A stretch of DNA of 64,000 nucleotides from Firmicutes bacterium CAG:582 (lineage in GTDB: Bacteria > Bacillota_I > Bacilli_A > RF39 > UBA660): the NCBI GenBank assembly GCA_000435515.1, contig FR884182.1:15577-79576 (forward strand), written 5' to 3'. The notes beneath the pieces were generated by a model that was given only the letters and a program-made list of their open reading frames with translations, did no database searches and had not been told where the DNA came from. A program made the translations under genes and the position numbers. Positions 41,977 to 51,569 of this stretch are shown piece after piece (the stretch's first letter is position 1; every line of letters begins with the position of its first letter).

Positions 41977-43158
41977 TTATGCTATACGGAAGGCTGGAGA
42001 AACTCCAAAAGAATTGCTAGCATAATTTCCAATGCTACCACCTGATCCGTTAACACGATAAAAATCGTTAGTAGTTCTAGAATAGGATGAGCGAAGCCAC
42101 CAAGACTTTTCAATTCCCTTATATTGCTTTATTGCACTTGTATAACTGCTTGTTGTTACCCCTTGATTCTTATAATAATCTAATTGTTTTGATGTGCCTA
42201 CTGATGTATCATAATTAGTTTCTACCCATACTTCTTCTGTGCTTAACAAAAATAATTTATCTTGGGTTTCAAAATTTGTCTCTCCTGATGTAATTCCATG
42301 ACTTGATATTACTTTTGTTGAACTCACAATATTCTGTAAATCTGTTGGAAGTTTTTTATATATTGTTTCGTTTATATATGTACGCAATTCTGAATCTCTC
42401 CATCCACCTACATTTGTTGCTGTGCTATTAAATTGATGTTCTGATATTATATCAGCAAATTCCACTACAAATCCACATGCTGTTTCACTTGTTTCTCCAT
42501 TTGTACATTCATTCATGTTTGCTATTCTTACTGTGTGTGTTCCTAAATCTCCTAAGTCTACTTCTTTTGTATCTCCTACATTATATTTACTTGTATTTCC
42601 GTTCTTTACATTTGCTGCTATTGTTGCCCAACTATCTTTTTGAAATTGAGTTAGTTCTACACCTATTGTATCTCTTTCTACAGCAGTGAATTCTAACTTA
42701 CATGTATATTCTTCTGTTACTTCCTCTGTTGCAGTCTTGTTTAATGTTACTGTTAATGTTCCAGTTACACTTTCTTTTGCTTTTACAATTGTTGCATCAT
42801 TTGCTAATTCATTTTTGATACTTGTGTGTTTTGCTGTTGTACCAGTCTTTGGTACACATGTTATAGTTACATTTGCATCATAGTTACTTGAGTTGTTTGT
42901 TACTTCATATGTAAGTATACTTGTTTGATTAAGTGTCTTTAATTCTGATGTTTCAAATGTTATTGTTTTCTTTGTGTCATCCACCGCTGTTGAGTATACG
43001 TCCTTCCCATCTATACTTGCAGCTGTAAAGATTACTGAGAAGTCATCTTGATTTTCACTTACTTTTGCATTTCCATTTATTATTAATGTTGTTGATACTG
43101 CAGCAAATCCAATAGACATCAAAATAATTGCAATTATTATTGCACTTTTCTTTTTCAT
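41977..43158 (-). CDS. Exported DUF6273-domain protein
   Basis: 393 residues. Membrane anchor or signal (AIIIAIILMSIGFAAVSTT), an N-terminal beta domain related to the partner protein of the DGR (shared NNSSNYDAN and EEYTCKLEF patterns), then a DUF6273 C-terminal domain with WWLRSSYSRTTNDFYRV and the end NSFGVSPAFRIA, a C-type-lectin-like fold that in other bacteria resembles DGR targets. I find no template repeat for it in this window. Probably a surface protein of unknown ligand. Confidence 0.7.
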   Translation of the reverse strand: MKKKSAIIIAIILMSIGFAAVSTTLIINGNAKVSENQDDFSVIFTAASIDGKDVYSTAVDDTKKTITFETSELKTLNQTSILTYEVTNNSSNYDANVTITCVPKTGTTAKHTSIKNELANDATIVKAKESVTGTLTVTLNKTATEEVTEEYTCKLEFTAVERDTIGVELTQFQKDSWATIAANVKNGNTSKYNVGDTKEVDLGDLGTHTVRIANMNECTNGETSETACGFVVEFADIISEHQFNSTATNVGGWRDSELRTYINETIYKKLPTDLQNIVSSTKVISSHGITSGETNFETQDKLFLLSTEEVWVETNYDTSVGTSKQLDYYKNQGVTTSSYTSAIKQYKGIEKSWWLRSSYSRTTNDFYRVNGSGGSIGNYASNSFGVSPAFRIA

Positions 43159-43204
43159 AAATTACACACACCATTCTTTTTTTGCACACTTATTATACTT
43201 AAAT

Positions 43205-43226
43205 TATACAATTTATCTGTTGTATA
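43205..43226. promoter_or_regulatory. Inverted repeat upstream of the DUF6273 gene
   Basis: TATACAA-N8-TTGTATA (43205-43211 and 43220-43226), 47 bases upstream of the start codon and overlapping A/T-rich promoter-like sequence (a minus-strand TATAAT lies just downstream). A candidate repressor or activator site. Confidence 0.4.
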
Positions 43227-43271
43227 GTAAATATTCTATTTTTAGTATGTGTAAAGTTTTATTTTGCAAAC

Positions 43272-43294
43272 AAAAAGAATGCATCCTGCATTCT
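43272..43294 (-). terminator. Terminator of the polysaccharide locus
   Basis: An 8-bp stem AGAATGCA/TGCATTCT (43276-43283 with 43287-43294) overlapping the stop codon of the gene at 43293, with a T-run on the minus strand. Confidence 0.85.
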
Positions 43295-43760
43295 AATTAT
43301 CAATTAATTTCTTTAATTCTGAGATGAAATTATCTGTATTACTTACATATTTTCTTACTTTGAATGTTTTTGCTTCTTTTATTAAATCATCTAAATTAGT
43401 GTTATCATCTAACTCTAAAATATATCCTTCTTTTTTAAAAAGAGAAACTATTTCTTTTTGATGATTATTTATATGTTCACCATATTTTTCTAATCTAGCC
43501 ATCGCGATTACTTTTTTACCTTTTTTTAATGGAGTTAAAATACTTCCTGTTCCTCCATGAGTTATTATTAAATCTGCTTCATCTATAAGTTTATTCATCT
43601 CATCATAATTTATAAATTTTAAGATTTTCATTTTTTTGCTTACATAATCAGATGAACCTCCGGCTTGAACGATTATTTCATCTTTTATTTTAGATTTTTC
43701 AATACAATCTAAAAGTCTATAAAACTTTTGATCTTGAGTCCCAAGTGTTACTAATATCAT
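43293..43760 (-). CDS. Alg13-like glycosyltransferase catalytic subunit
   Basis: 155 residues of the glycosyltransferase family 28 C-terminal type (EpsF/PssE/CpsG class). It binds the nucleotide sugar: the UDP-site motif LIITHGGTGSILTPL (around residues 64-78) is intact. It works with a separate Alg14-like membrane subunit, encoded one base upstream, to add a sugar to a lipid-linked acceptor. Ends with the locus terminator. Confidence 0.85.
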   Translation of the reverse strand: MILVTLGTQDQKFYRLLDCIEKSKIKDEIIVQAGGSSDYVSKKMKILKFINYDEMNKLIDEADLIITHGGTGSILTPLKKGKKVIAMARLEKYGEHINNHQKEIVSLFKKEGYILELDDNTNLDDLIKEAKTFKVRKYVSNTDNFISELKKLIDN

Positions 43761-44230
43761 TAATAAATACCTCCTATATATATAGCTTTAGGATAATATT
43801 TTTTCATCGATTCCCATTGAACTATGAAATGAGTTGCAATTGGATAAACAAGTTTTCCTGATAAAGTTTTTCCTTCTTGTTTAGCAAATGATTCAATATA
43901 AATGACTTTTTTTCTAAAAATAAAACCCATATAACATAAAGGAACACATGTATTTGCACCTGTAGTTACAATTACATCTGGTCTAAATTTAAAAAATAAA
44001 AATACTGAATGAAAGGCATTTAATACATTTATAAAAAAGTATTTTAAAAAGTTTTTCTTATTACAATATTTGAAAAACACCACGTTATATTTATCTTTTA
44101 AATTAAGTGTTACATCTGATTTTTCAGTTACTAATAAATAATTATAATCTTTAAATAAAGGTTTTAATTCTAGTAATTGAGTTAAATGTCCACCAATGCT
44201 GGAAACAAATAAAACTTTTTTCTTTTTCAT
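43760..44230 (-). CDS. Alg14-like membrane subunit of the glycosyltransferase
   Basis: 156 residues with the Rossmann-like start VLFVSSIGGHLTQL and VIVTTGANTCVPLCYMG, characteristic of Alg14/PssD/CpsF. A weak hydrophobic stretch around residues 65-90 may anchor it. It recruits the catalytic subunit to the membrane-bound acceptor. Start ATG with AAAGGA. Preceded by its own TG-extended -10. Confidence 0.85.
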   Translation of the reverse strand: MKKKKVLFVSSIGGHLTQLLELKPLFKDYNYLLVTEKSDVTLNLKDKYNVVFFKYCNKKNFLKYFFINVLNAFHSVFLFFKFRPDVIVTTGANTCVPLCYMGFIFRKKVIYIESFAKQEGKTLSGKLVYPIATHFIVQWESMKKYYPKAIYIGGIY

Positions 44231-44250
44231 GAGACACCATCCTTTGAATA

Positions 44251-44259
44251 ATTATAACA
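44251..44259 (-). promoter_or_regulatory. Extended -10 of the Alg14/Alg13 gene pair
   Basis: TGTTATAAT on the minus strand, directly within the end of the preceding terminator's T-run and 20 bases before the start codon at 44230. Confidence 0.6.
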
Positions 44260-44283
44260 AAAAAATAGATATTAGCATCTACT
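44259..44283 (-). terminator. Terminator of the 96-residue protein gene
   Basis: A 7-bp stem with one wobble pair (44264-44270 with 44277-44283) and a T-run on the minus strand, overlapping the next promoter. Confidence 0.55.
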
Positions 44284-44308
44284 TTTTTATATGACTTACG
44301 TATTGCAA

Positions 44309-44599
44309 TTAATTCTCTTCACTTGGATTGGACAAGTTCAATTTTTTTGTTTCTTCTTGTTGGTATGGCTTTTTTAATTCTGCTTCGGCTTGTTGATATG
44401 ATTTATTTACTTCATCATTACTAATAATTTGTCTAGCTACACTTAAAGCATGTAATTTAACTGCATAAGCAATATATCCCAATTCATCACCACTTAATCC
44501 TAAAGCATATTGTAAATTTGGACTTTCTAATATTCTCATTTCATTAGCTATCATACGCTCTGAATCTGAATCTCTTTCGGAACCACCGTTTTGGTACAT
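44309..44599 (-). CDS. Small protein of unknown function
   Basis: 96 residues, hydrophilic, with a helix-rich centre (YALGLSGDELGYIAYAVKLHALSVARQ, in parts) and a Gln/Glu/Lys-rich tail. No signal peptide. Strong AGGAG before the ATG. I recognise no family. It sits between two parts of the polysaccharide locus but may be unrelated to it. Confidence 0.5.
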   Translation of the reverse strand: MYQNGGSERDSDSERMIANEMRILESPNLQYALGLSGDELGYIAYAVKLHALSVARQIISNDEVNKSYQQAEAELKKPYQQEETKKLNLSNPSEEN

Positions 44600-44629
44600 A
44601 ATTACCTCTCCTTTTGTTTGTTTATTCTA

Positions 44630-45409
44630 CTATTTTTGGCTTGTTAAGTCAATTTTTGGCTTGTTAAAATATGTTCTTAAATATTGAAAAACAGTTTTTA
44701 AACTTCTTTTTAATGTTCTAAGAAATGGAAGTGATATATTATTGTCCTTTAAAATCCTATATGCATCCTTAAAATTGTTTACATATCCTTTTAAACCATT
44801 GCTTACTCCGCCTAAGCGCATTAATACTAAATAATCATTTAAATAAGTAAAATTAAAATTTTCTTTATTAATTCTTACCATCATATCATAATCAGATGAC
44901 ACTTTATAGTTTAAGTTGTATAAACCAACTTTATCAAATACACTTCTTTTTATATACATAGTTGGATGTGCTGGACACCATTCATTTTTCTTCCTTTTAC
45001 CGCTTATATAATCTCTTATTGGATGAGTTAGTGTAGAATCACAATAGATTAGATTAGCATATAAAACATCAGTTTCATCGGTATAAGAACTATTAATTTT
45101 TTCAAAAACATGTTCATCAATCAAAACATCATCGGAATTTATAATACCAATAATATCCCCAGTTGCAAGTTTTATTCCTTTATTCATCGCATCATATAAA
45201 CCTTTATCTTTTTCACTGATAACTTTCATTTTTCCTTTAAATTTACTTTCATACTTTTTTACGATATCTAAAGTGTTATCTTTACTTAATCCATCAATTA
45301 TTAAATATTCATAGTTATCATATTTTTGGGCTAAAACTGATTTTATCGTATCTTCAATTGTTGATGCAGAGTTATAACAAACTGTTATAATACTAATTTT
45401 CCTTTTCAC
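44630..45409 (-). CDS. Family 2 glycosyltransferase
   Basis: 259 residues, GT-A fold: SIITVCYNSASTIEDTI, the nucleotide-binding LIIDGLSKDNT and the metal-binding INSDD. No membrane helix, so peripheral. Adds one sugar in glycan assembly; donor unknown. The start is a GTG with GAGGAGG. It overlaps the upstream GT4 gene by 17 bases. Confidence 0.85.
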   Translation of the reverse strand: MKRKISIITVCYNSASTIEDTIKSVLAQKYDNYEYLIIDGLSKDNTLDIVKKYESKFKGKMKVISEKDKGLYDAMNKGIKLATGDIIGIINSDDVLIDEHVFEKINSSYTDETDVLYANLIYCDSTLTHPIRDYISGKRKKNEWCPAHPTMYIKRSVFDKVGLYNLNYKVSSDYDMMVRINKENFNFTYLNDYLVLMRLGGVSNGLKGYVNNFKDAYRILKDNNISLPFLRTLKRSLKTVFQYLRTYFNKPKIDLTSQK

Positions 45410-46496
45410 GTTTTTTTACCTCCTCAAATATTTTTAAGTGTTTATCAACCATGTTTTCAATCGTATACTTAGAACTTATTTCTAAATTGTTTAATCCTTC
45501 TTTATAAAGGTCCAAGGCACTTTTTAATGAATATTCATTTATTTTTTTAGAAAGTGCACGAATATTATCGCATTGGTAAAGTTGACTTTTTTTAAATACT
45601 TCTCTAGCTGATGCCGTTTCAAAAGTTGCAATTACTGGTAACCCACAGCTCATAGCCTCATTTATTACAAGTCCCCAAATATCCTCTCTTGATGGGAAGA
45701 AGAATACATCACTCATCTTATAATATTCAAATACTTTTTCTTTATCGCAAAAATCAATAAAATGAACATTTTTGATATTGTGTTCTTTTAAAAAGTCTTC
45801 GTAGTCTTCTTTTTCTTCTCCACCACCAATGATTATATAACCATTTCTTTCATTATTGTTAATTAAAAGAGAATTTAAAAACAGATCATAACCCTTTCTT
45901 TCAATAAATGAACCAACGCTTACAAATAATCTTTTATAGTTATATCCAGCAGATTTTCTTAGTTTAAGTTTTTCTTCCATTTTCATTGGAAGTAATAAAA
46001 CATCACTTTTTTCAATAGATGATAAAGGATAAATATAAATATCTTCTAAACGAGCATTGTAATTTAAAAGATATTCATTAGTTGTTTTTCCAGTACTTAG
46101 ATAATATGATGCTGTTGATATAAATTTTGTTTTTAAATATTTAGAGATAAACGTTTCCTTTTTAGGAACTACTCCACCATCAGCATTTAAAAAGAATTTA
46201 ATATTTTTATGTCTAAGTAAAATATTTAGTATTGCTCCATTCATATTAGCATATGTTCCGATTATTACAACATCATAATGATTTTCATTAAGAAGTTTAT
46301 TCAATTGAAATAAAGCAATTTTTTTTAGATTTATAAACTTAAATTCAAAGTTATTATTTTTAAACCATTCTTTATTACGATAAGATTCTGATCTATCTCC
46401 ATTAAATAAAACAGTTAAATCAACATATTTACTTAATTGATTAAAAAATTTTACTCGATAAGGTGCAGGTATATTTGTATAATATAGGACCTTCAT
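45393..46496 (-). CDS. Family 4 glycosyltransferase
   Basis: 367 residues with the GT-B fold: N-terminal YYTNIPAPYRVKFFN, a nucleotide-sugar domain with SVGSFIERKG and the family motif EDIWGLVINEAMSCGLPVIAT. Retaining transferase; donor and acceptor unknown. Part of the polysaccharide locus, overlapping the GT2 gene downstream. Confidence 0.87.
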   Translation of the reverse strand: MKVLYYTNIPAPYRVKFFNQLSKYVDLTVLFNGDRSESYRNKEWFKNNNFEFKFINLKKIALFQLNKLLNENHYDVVIIGTYANMNGAILNILLRHKNIKFFLNADGGVVPKKETFISKYLKTKFISTASYYLSTGKTTNEYLLNYNARLEDIYIYPLSSIEKSDVLLLPMKMEEKLKLRKSAGYNYKRLFVSVGSFIERKGYDLFLNSLLINNNERNGYIIIGGGEEKEDYEDFLKEHNIKNVHFIDFCDKEKVFEYYKMSDVFFFPSREDIWGLVINEAMSCGLPVIATFETASAREVFKKSQLYQCDNIRALSKKINEYSLKSALDLYKEGLNNLEISSKYTIENMVDKHLKIFEEVKKREKEN

Positions 46497-46504
46497 AAAA
46501 TCAA

Positions 46505-47695
46505 CTACTTTCTATATTCTTCAATAATTTTTTTAGCAAAGAGTTTATCACTATAAATGGACGTATCATATTCTTGATATTCTTTAAGTGAATAAATTGT
46601 TTTTAAAATATTTTTAATATTTTCTTCTTTACCTTGTTTCTTTATTAGATAGACATTTCTGTTTTTAGCTTGTTCCACACAACCTCCAGTATCATAACAA
46701 ACCACTCTTGTATGGCATGCAAGAGCTTCAATGTTTACTGTTGGATAATTATCTTCATATGTTGGATTTAAAAGACAATAAGAAAGACTATAAAGAGTGG
46801 CTAAATCAACTTGATTTTCCGTTCTTTTTATAGGGATTATATTCCTATAGTTTTCTACTTCTTTTGTTTGCCTATCATTTAAGCCTACTAAGACTATAAC
46901 ATATTCATCACTTATTTTATCAGCTAAAGATAAAAAATCGTCAAATCCTTTACGTTTCTCCCAAATACTTGCTACCCCTAAAATAACTTTTTTATCTTTA
47001 GGAATATTGTATTTATCATAAATAGTTTCATCTTTTTTAGGTTTGAATATTTCTAAATTAATTCCATTATTTATTGTCTTTACATTACATATTTTTAAAA
47101 ATGACTTAGATACAATATCTTGAAGCCAAATTGATGGCGTTATGATGGTTATTCTAGGGTCGGTAAATAATTTTTTCTTTTCTTCGTAATTCTTTTTTGA
47201 ACGATCAAAAACTAAACTTATTGGGTATTTTTTTTTGTTTGGACAGTCATGACATCCCATCTTCCAACGATCACAGTGGATATAGTCAAAGTATGCACAA
47301 TGGCCTGTCATTGGTAAACAATCATGTAAAGTCCAAAATATTTTTCCTTGATATTCATTTCTTAAATAGTCAAATAATATTTTATAGTTGATGTAATAAC
47401 CATGAATATTATGTAGATGAATGATATCAGGATTGATTTTTTTTAATTCACGAACTAACTCTTTCGTTTTAAAATATGAACCATGACCATGAGCATCAAA
47501 GATAGTTGTTATAAACACATGATAAAGGAAAGAAAATGGTCTCCCTATTTTTTTACAAGGTATATCAGTATAGCCTTTTCTTCTTCCATAAATACAAAAC
47601 ACTTCAAAGCCATCATTTCTTGCTTCTCTTGAAATGCTACCCATGATTTTACCAGTTGACCCATTACATACTGTATTAATACTTACTAATTTCAT
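46505..47695 (-). CDS. Family 4 glycosyltransferase (WcaC-like)
   Basis: 396 residues. GT4 of the capsular/colanic type: N-terminal INTVCNGSTGKIMG, LHNIHGYYINY, a Cys cluster HCDRWKMGCHDCPNK that is common in this subfamily, and the donor-site NPTYEDNYPTVNIEALAC. Adds a sugar to a lipid-linked repeat unit. AAAAGGA precedes the ATG. Confidence 0.87.
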   Translation of the reverse strand: MKLVSINTVCNGSTGKIMGSISREARNDGFEVFCIYGRRKGYTDIPCKKIGRPFSFLYHVFITTIFDAHGHGSYFKTKELVRELKKINPDIIHLHNIHGYYINYKILFDYLRNEYQGKIFWTLHDCLPMTGHCAYFDYIHCDRWKMGCHDCPNKKKYPISLVFDRSKKNYEEKKKLFTDPRITIITPSIWLQDIVSKSFLKICNVKTINNGINLEIFKPKKDETIYDKYNIPKDKKVILGVASIWEKRKGFDDFLSLADKISDEYVIVLVGLNDRQTKEVENYRNIIPIKRTENQVDLATLYSLSYCLLNPTYEDNYPTVNIEALACHTRVVCYDTGGCVEQAKNRNVYLIKKQGKEENIKNILKTIYSLKEYQEYDTSIYSDKLFAKKIIEEYRK

Positions 47696-47699
47696 AAAA

Positions 47700-48914
47700 T
47701 CAATTCCTTTTATATTTGTTTAGAGTTTTATAATACAAGAATAAATACATTATCAATAAAATTGCCATAAATATGAGATACGCATATATTGCACCAGTGA
47801 GTTTGAAAGCACTTATCAACACATAACAAATAATAGTTGATACAACTGTCATAATTAAATATATTATAGTTTGTTCTTTATGAACATTTAATAAAACTAG
47901 TACTTGTGAATAGACATTTGCAAGTGTATAAAATGTTGCTCCTATAAGAACAATTACTAAATGAATTCGATAAGCGTTTAAATTTATTCCATACATGATA
48001 TTAAGTACAGGAATTCCAATCGTAAGTCCACAAAGACAAGCAAGAACACCAATAAATATTAAAGAAAGCATCATATTTCTTACCACTTTATTAAATTTAT
48101 CTATATTTTTATTTTTAAATAAGTTGTTTAAACTTGTTATTATTGGCACAACTATATAACTTGAACATAATCCAATTATTGTTGATGGCATGAATATTAT
48201 TCCAAAAATATTTTGAGCTTCCGCTGTATCAAAATAATCAAGTATATACTTGCTTGAATTAGCTACATACATCGCTAGAAAAGAATAGATAAATATTGGT
48301 AAAGTATCTTTTAATATTTTTTTTAAATTAACAAAGTTAAATATTCCATATATATATTCTTTAGAGTTTTTTATATCAAAAGTAAAGAAAAGTAAAGCAT
48401 TTACAATTATTAAACTTACTAGTGAAATCAAGATATTCTTTGTTAGTAAATCCGTAATCACAAAAGCGATAATTCCAACTATCCCTTTAATAGTAAGTGA
48501 TATTCCTGATTTATATAATTGATTATTTTTTTGTAATATTCCATAAACAGCATCGCTTATCGATTCGATCATTCTAAATAAACATATAAGTAAAATTACC
48601 CCTATCTTAAAGAAATTATAGTTATTTATTAATGAAAAAATGGTTACTATAATAATAGTTAAAATACTTGTAAGTATACGAAAATGAATAAAGTCTTTAG
48701 GAGTATATTTCTCATAATTGCTTATTTGATATACACGATTAAAAAACGTTGAAAGAATAAAAAATAGGCATATTAAGGAATAAGCAAATGTAAAAACTCC
48801 TGCTTCGCTTTTTAAATTTATGTGATTAATTGCAATCATAAAAAAAAGGGAGTTAAAAGAGTTAATTGATGAACCAATAAAATTCCAAATAAAATCTTTT
48901 TTTCTATTTTCCAT
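47700..48914 (-). CDS. Wzx-like polysaccharide flippase
   Basis: 404 residues with about 12 membrane helices, a MATE/MurJ-like PST-family exporter (KDFIWNFIGSSINSFNS, then repeated hydrophobic blocks). It probably moves a lipid-linked oligosaccharide across the membrane. The ATG at 48914 has AAAGGTG six bases upstream; a GTG at 48923 lies inside this site. A polymerase (Wzy) is not obvious. Confidence 0.8.
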   Translation of the reverse strand: MENRKKDFIWNFIGSSINSFNSLFFMIAINHINLKSEAGVFTFAYSLICLFFILSTFFNRVYQISNYEKYTPKDFIHFRILTSILTIIIVTIFSLINNYNFFKIGVILLICLFRMIESISDAVYGILQKNNQLYKSGISLTIKGIVGIIAFVITDLLTKNILISLVSLIIVNALLFFTFDIKNSKEYIYGIFNFVNLKKILKDTLPIFIYSFLAMYVANSSKYILDYFDTAEAQNIFGIIFMPSTIIGLCSSYIVVPIITSLNNLFKNKNIDKFNKVVRNMMLSLIFIGVLACLCGLTIGIPVLNIMYGINLNAYRIHLVIVLIGATFYTLANVYSQVLVLLNVHKEQTIIYLIMTVVSTIICYVLISAFKLTGAIYAYLIFMAILLIMYLFLYYKTLNKYKRN

Positions 48915-49245
48915 CTTTAGCACCTTTAATAATCGAGACTTCTTGGATAAGCATCGTTATTTGTTTCTTTTGTTGAGATATGATAACTGTAAGAATTAAA
49001 GTTATTCCTAATAAAAGTGTTATCATAATACCTATAACTAAATTAGCCATCGTTAAAAATCCAAATGACTTAGCAAAAAACTCAAGGATAAATGGAACTA
49101 AAGATATTATAAGAAGTACACATATAGCAATAATCCAAACTAAAGAATATTTTATTGGTAATTTATTTCTTTTTAAAAGATTTAAGATTATAACTAACCA
49201 TATAATTGAAAATATAAGTAAAGCAATTCTTAATTTAATACTCAT
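48904..49245 (-). CDS. DUF2304 membrane protein
   Basis: 113 residues, three membrane helices (residues 6-21, 32-54 and 65-88) and the Lys-Leu-Pro-x-Lys-Tyr-Ser-Leu-x-Trp motif of DUF2304. Commonly next to GtrB-type transferases, as here; precise role unknown. Start at the ATG at 49245, one base overlapping the stop of the transferase upstream (TAATG). Confidence 0.75.
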   Translation of the reverse strand: MSIKLRIALLIFSIIWLVIILNLLKRNKLPIKYSLVWIIAICVLLIISLVPFILEFFAKSFGFLTMANLVIGIMITLLLGITLILTVIISQQKKQITMLIQEVSIIKGAKDGK

Positions 49246-49964
49246 TATTTTCCCTTCTTTCTTAAAAGAATTGATAAAACAACGTTTACCATATAATAGA
49301 TATTTTTCCATGAGTTTATAGATGATTTACCGGCAAGTCTTTCGTTCATACTTACAGGAACTTCTTTTATTTTCATGCCACTTAAGATAACATCTACAGA
49401 AGATATTGGTTCTGGATATTCAAGGGGATAATGAATAGCAAACATCGCGATAGCGTTTTTGTTAGATGCTCTAAACCCACTTGTTGTATCATATATACGA
49501 ACTCTAGTTTTAAAATGAATACATGATGAAATCAGTTTTATTCCTACTCTTCTTAAAAATGACGACTTAAATTCACTTGATGAAGAATCGATGAATCTTG
49601 ATCCAATTGTCATATCAACATTTTCTTCTAATATCGGTTTAATTAATGCTTCAACATAATTAACGTTGTGTTGTCCATCTCCATCAAATTGTATAGCGAT
49701 ATCATAATCATTATATAAAGCATATTTATATCCTGTTTGAACGGCTCCGCCTATTCCTAAGTTTTGTATCAATTTAATATGATTGATATTGTTTTCACAT
49801 AATATTTTTTCTGTAGCATCAATGCTTCCGTCATTTATAAATACAACATCTAGTTTAGTTTTAGCTTTTTTATTGTAATCACATATATTTTTATATACTG
49901 TAAGAATGTTTTTTTCCTCGTTATATGCCGGTATAATCAATAACACTTTTGGATTCTTTTTCAT
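49245..49964 (-). CDS. GtrB/DPM1-type family 2 glycosyltransferase
   Basis: 239 residues of the polyprenyl-phosphate sugar synthase type: LLIIPAYNEEKNI, VVFINDGSIDATE, QFDGDGQHN (metal-binding Asp-x-Asp) and the conserved RLAGKSS. It makes a polyprenyl-phosphate-linked sugar donor. Located directly before the DUF2304 gene and after a DUF2142 gene. Confidence 0.85.
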   Translation of the reverse strand: MKKNPKVLLIIPAYNEEKNILTVYKNICDYNKKAKTKLDVVFINDGSIDATEKILCENNINHIKLIQNLGIGGAVQTGYKYALYNDYDIAIQFDGDGQHNVNYVEALIKPILEENVDMTIGSRFIDSSSSEFKSSFLRRVGIKLISSCIHFKTRVRIYDTTSGFRASNKNAIAMFAIHYPLEYPEPISSVDVILSGMKIKEVPVSMNERLAGKSSINSWKNIYYMVNVVLSILLRKKGK

Positions 49965-50001
49965 ACAACTAATCCTCTCAATCTATTTTTATTATACCAA
50001 A

Positions 50002-51549
50002 TTATCCTATAAAAGAAACATATATAGTAAGAATTATGGAAATGTTTATCAAAACACTGGCAACAAAGAAAACATTTGTGTTTTTTAATTTTAATACTTG
50101 TTTATTTATAAATATTGGTGCAAGCCACATAATTGGAATAAAATATCTTCCTTGAACACCATAAATAAACATTGTTTTATTCTTTTGAGCTGCTGCATAT
50201 AAAGCATACATAATAAGCAAGAATATTAAAACTCCGATTAAGCCAGCAGCAACTTTATAGAATTTTTCAATCTTTACATTTGCATCTTCAGTTAAATATG
50301 AAAAGATAAAAATAAACAAATATATAATTGGAAGTATTCCTGCTGGTGTAACTTGTCTTTGATAGAAATAATCACCTGCAAATATATTTTGGATGTATGA
50401 TAATCCTTCATTAAATATCGTATTTATAAGTTTATTAAGATAAATAACAATAGTTTCAATAAAGTTATGATTTCCTACTTCAGAAGCAATACTTATTCCA
50501 CCAACTTTCATCCATGTGATACTTGATACAAGTCCAAGAATGATTAATAAAACTATAGATAAGATTCTTTTCTTTATAGAACCAAAGTTTTCTTTTGGTA
50601 GCAATATTATTAAACCAATTAATGGTAAATACGTTGTTTTACAAACGGATATAATAATAATCATTAAAATTAATTCAATATAATCTTTTATACTTAATTG
50701 TTTCTTTGTTTTTATATGCATTAAAATAGTTGCAATAAATAAGAACGATACCGAATTTATAACAGTATCAGCACTTATTGACGAAGTGTATGCTAAAACT
50801 ACTGGACATAATAGTAGAATCATCATTGTTTTTTTAGCATATGGAAGCCTTTTTAAGCCCAAAGCAAAAATAAGAGTACAAATAATCATATTAGTAAGTC
50901 TTCCAAGAACGCCAATAACATATGGACTTAAATTTAAAAGCATTCCTACTTTCATTCCAATAACGGCTGGAATATAATCTAAAAACACATAACTTGCGCA
51001 GTGAATATAAGTTTTTGATTTAACATTTTTATCCAATTTTATACCTAATGCTTTATTTGTATCCGCATAAGTACGATATTCAGGATATTTGTCTTTATCA
51101 TCAAAAATAGTTGTTTTTATACTTTTAGGAAGTTTGTCAGTTCCCCTACCTTTAGAATCATATTTGGATATTAAATGACCATCAGCTATTTGATAAGCTC
51201 GTATATAATGAAATGTTTCATCACTTTGAGTAAACATTGGAGGTGTAAAAACATAAAAACTTGATAAGATAATAGCTACCAAGAAATATTTCTTATATAT
51301 TTTTAAATCAGTATGTTTTAAAATATAATATATTATTATGGAGGCAATAACCAATAAACCTAGAATAATAATAAACCATACATAATAATCATAATTCTTT
51401 ATTTTTAATCCTTTAATATTATTTGCAAGCAGATTATAGTAGTAAACTATAATACAAATTATAGATATAGCAAGATATAAAAATTTAGATGTAAACACCT
51501 TAACAACTATATCTTTAAACCTCTCATACATTTTGTTAATATACTCCAT
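50002..51549 (-). CDS. DUF2142 membrane protein (GT-C-like)
   Basis: 515 residues, about 11-12 membrane helices and a long exported loop after the second with SDETFHYIRAYQIADGHLI, the DUF2142 motif. Family members are predicted to use polyprenyl-phosphate sugars outside the membrane, fitting the adjacent GtrB-type gene. AGGAGG-like ribosome site. Confidence 0.78.
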   Translation of the reverse strand: MEYINKMYERFKDIVVKVFTSKFLYLAISIICIIVYYYNLLANNIKGLKIKNYDYYVWFIIILGLLVIASIIIYYILKHTDLKIYKKYFLVAIILSSFYVFTPPMFTQSDETFHYIRAYQIADGHLISKYDSKGRGTDKLPKSIKTTIFDDKDKYPEYRTYADTNKALGIKLDKNVKSKTYIHCASYVFLDYIPAVIGMKVGMLLNLSPYVIGVLGRLTNMIICTLIFALGLKRLPYAKKTMMILLLCPVVLAYTSSISADTVINSVSFLFIATILMHIKTKKQLSIKDYIELILMIIIISVCKTTYLPLIGLIILLPKENFGSIKKRILSIVLLIILGLVSSITWMKVGGISIASEVGNHNFIETIVIYLNKLINTIFNEGLSYIQNIFAGDYFYQRQVTPAGILPIIYLFIFIFSYLTEDANVKIEKFYKVAAGLIGVLIFLLIMYALYAAAQKNKTMFIYGVQGRYFIPIMWLAPIFINKQVLKLKNTNVFFVASVLINISIILTIYVSFIG

Positions 51550-51569
51550 AACACTTCCTCCAATTAAGT

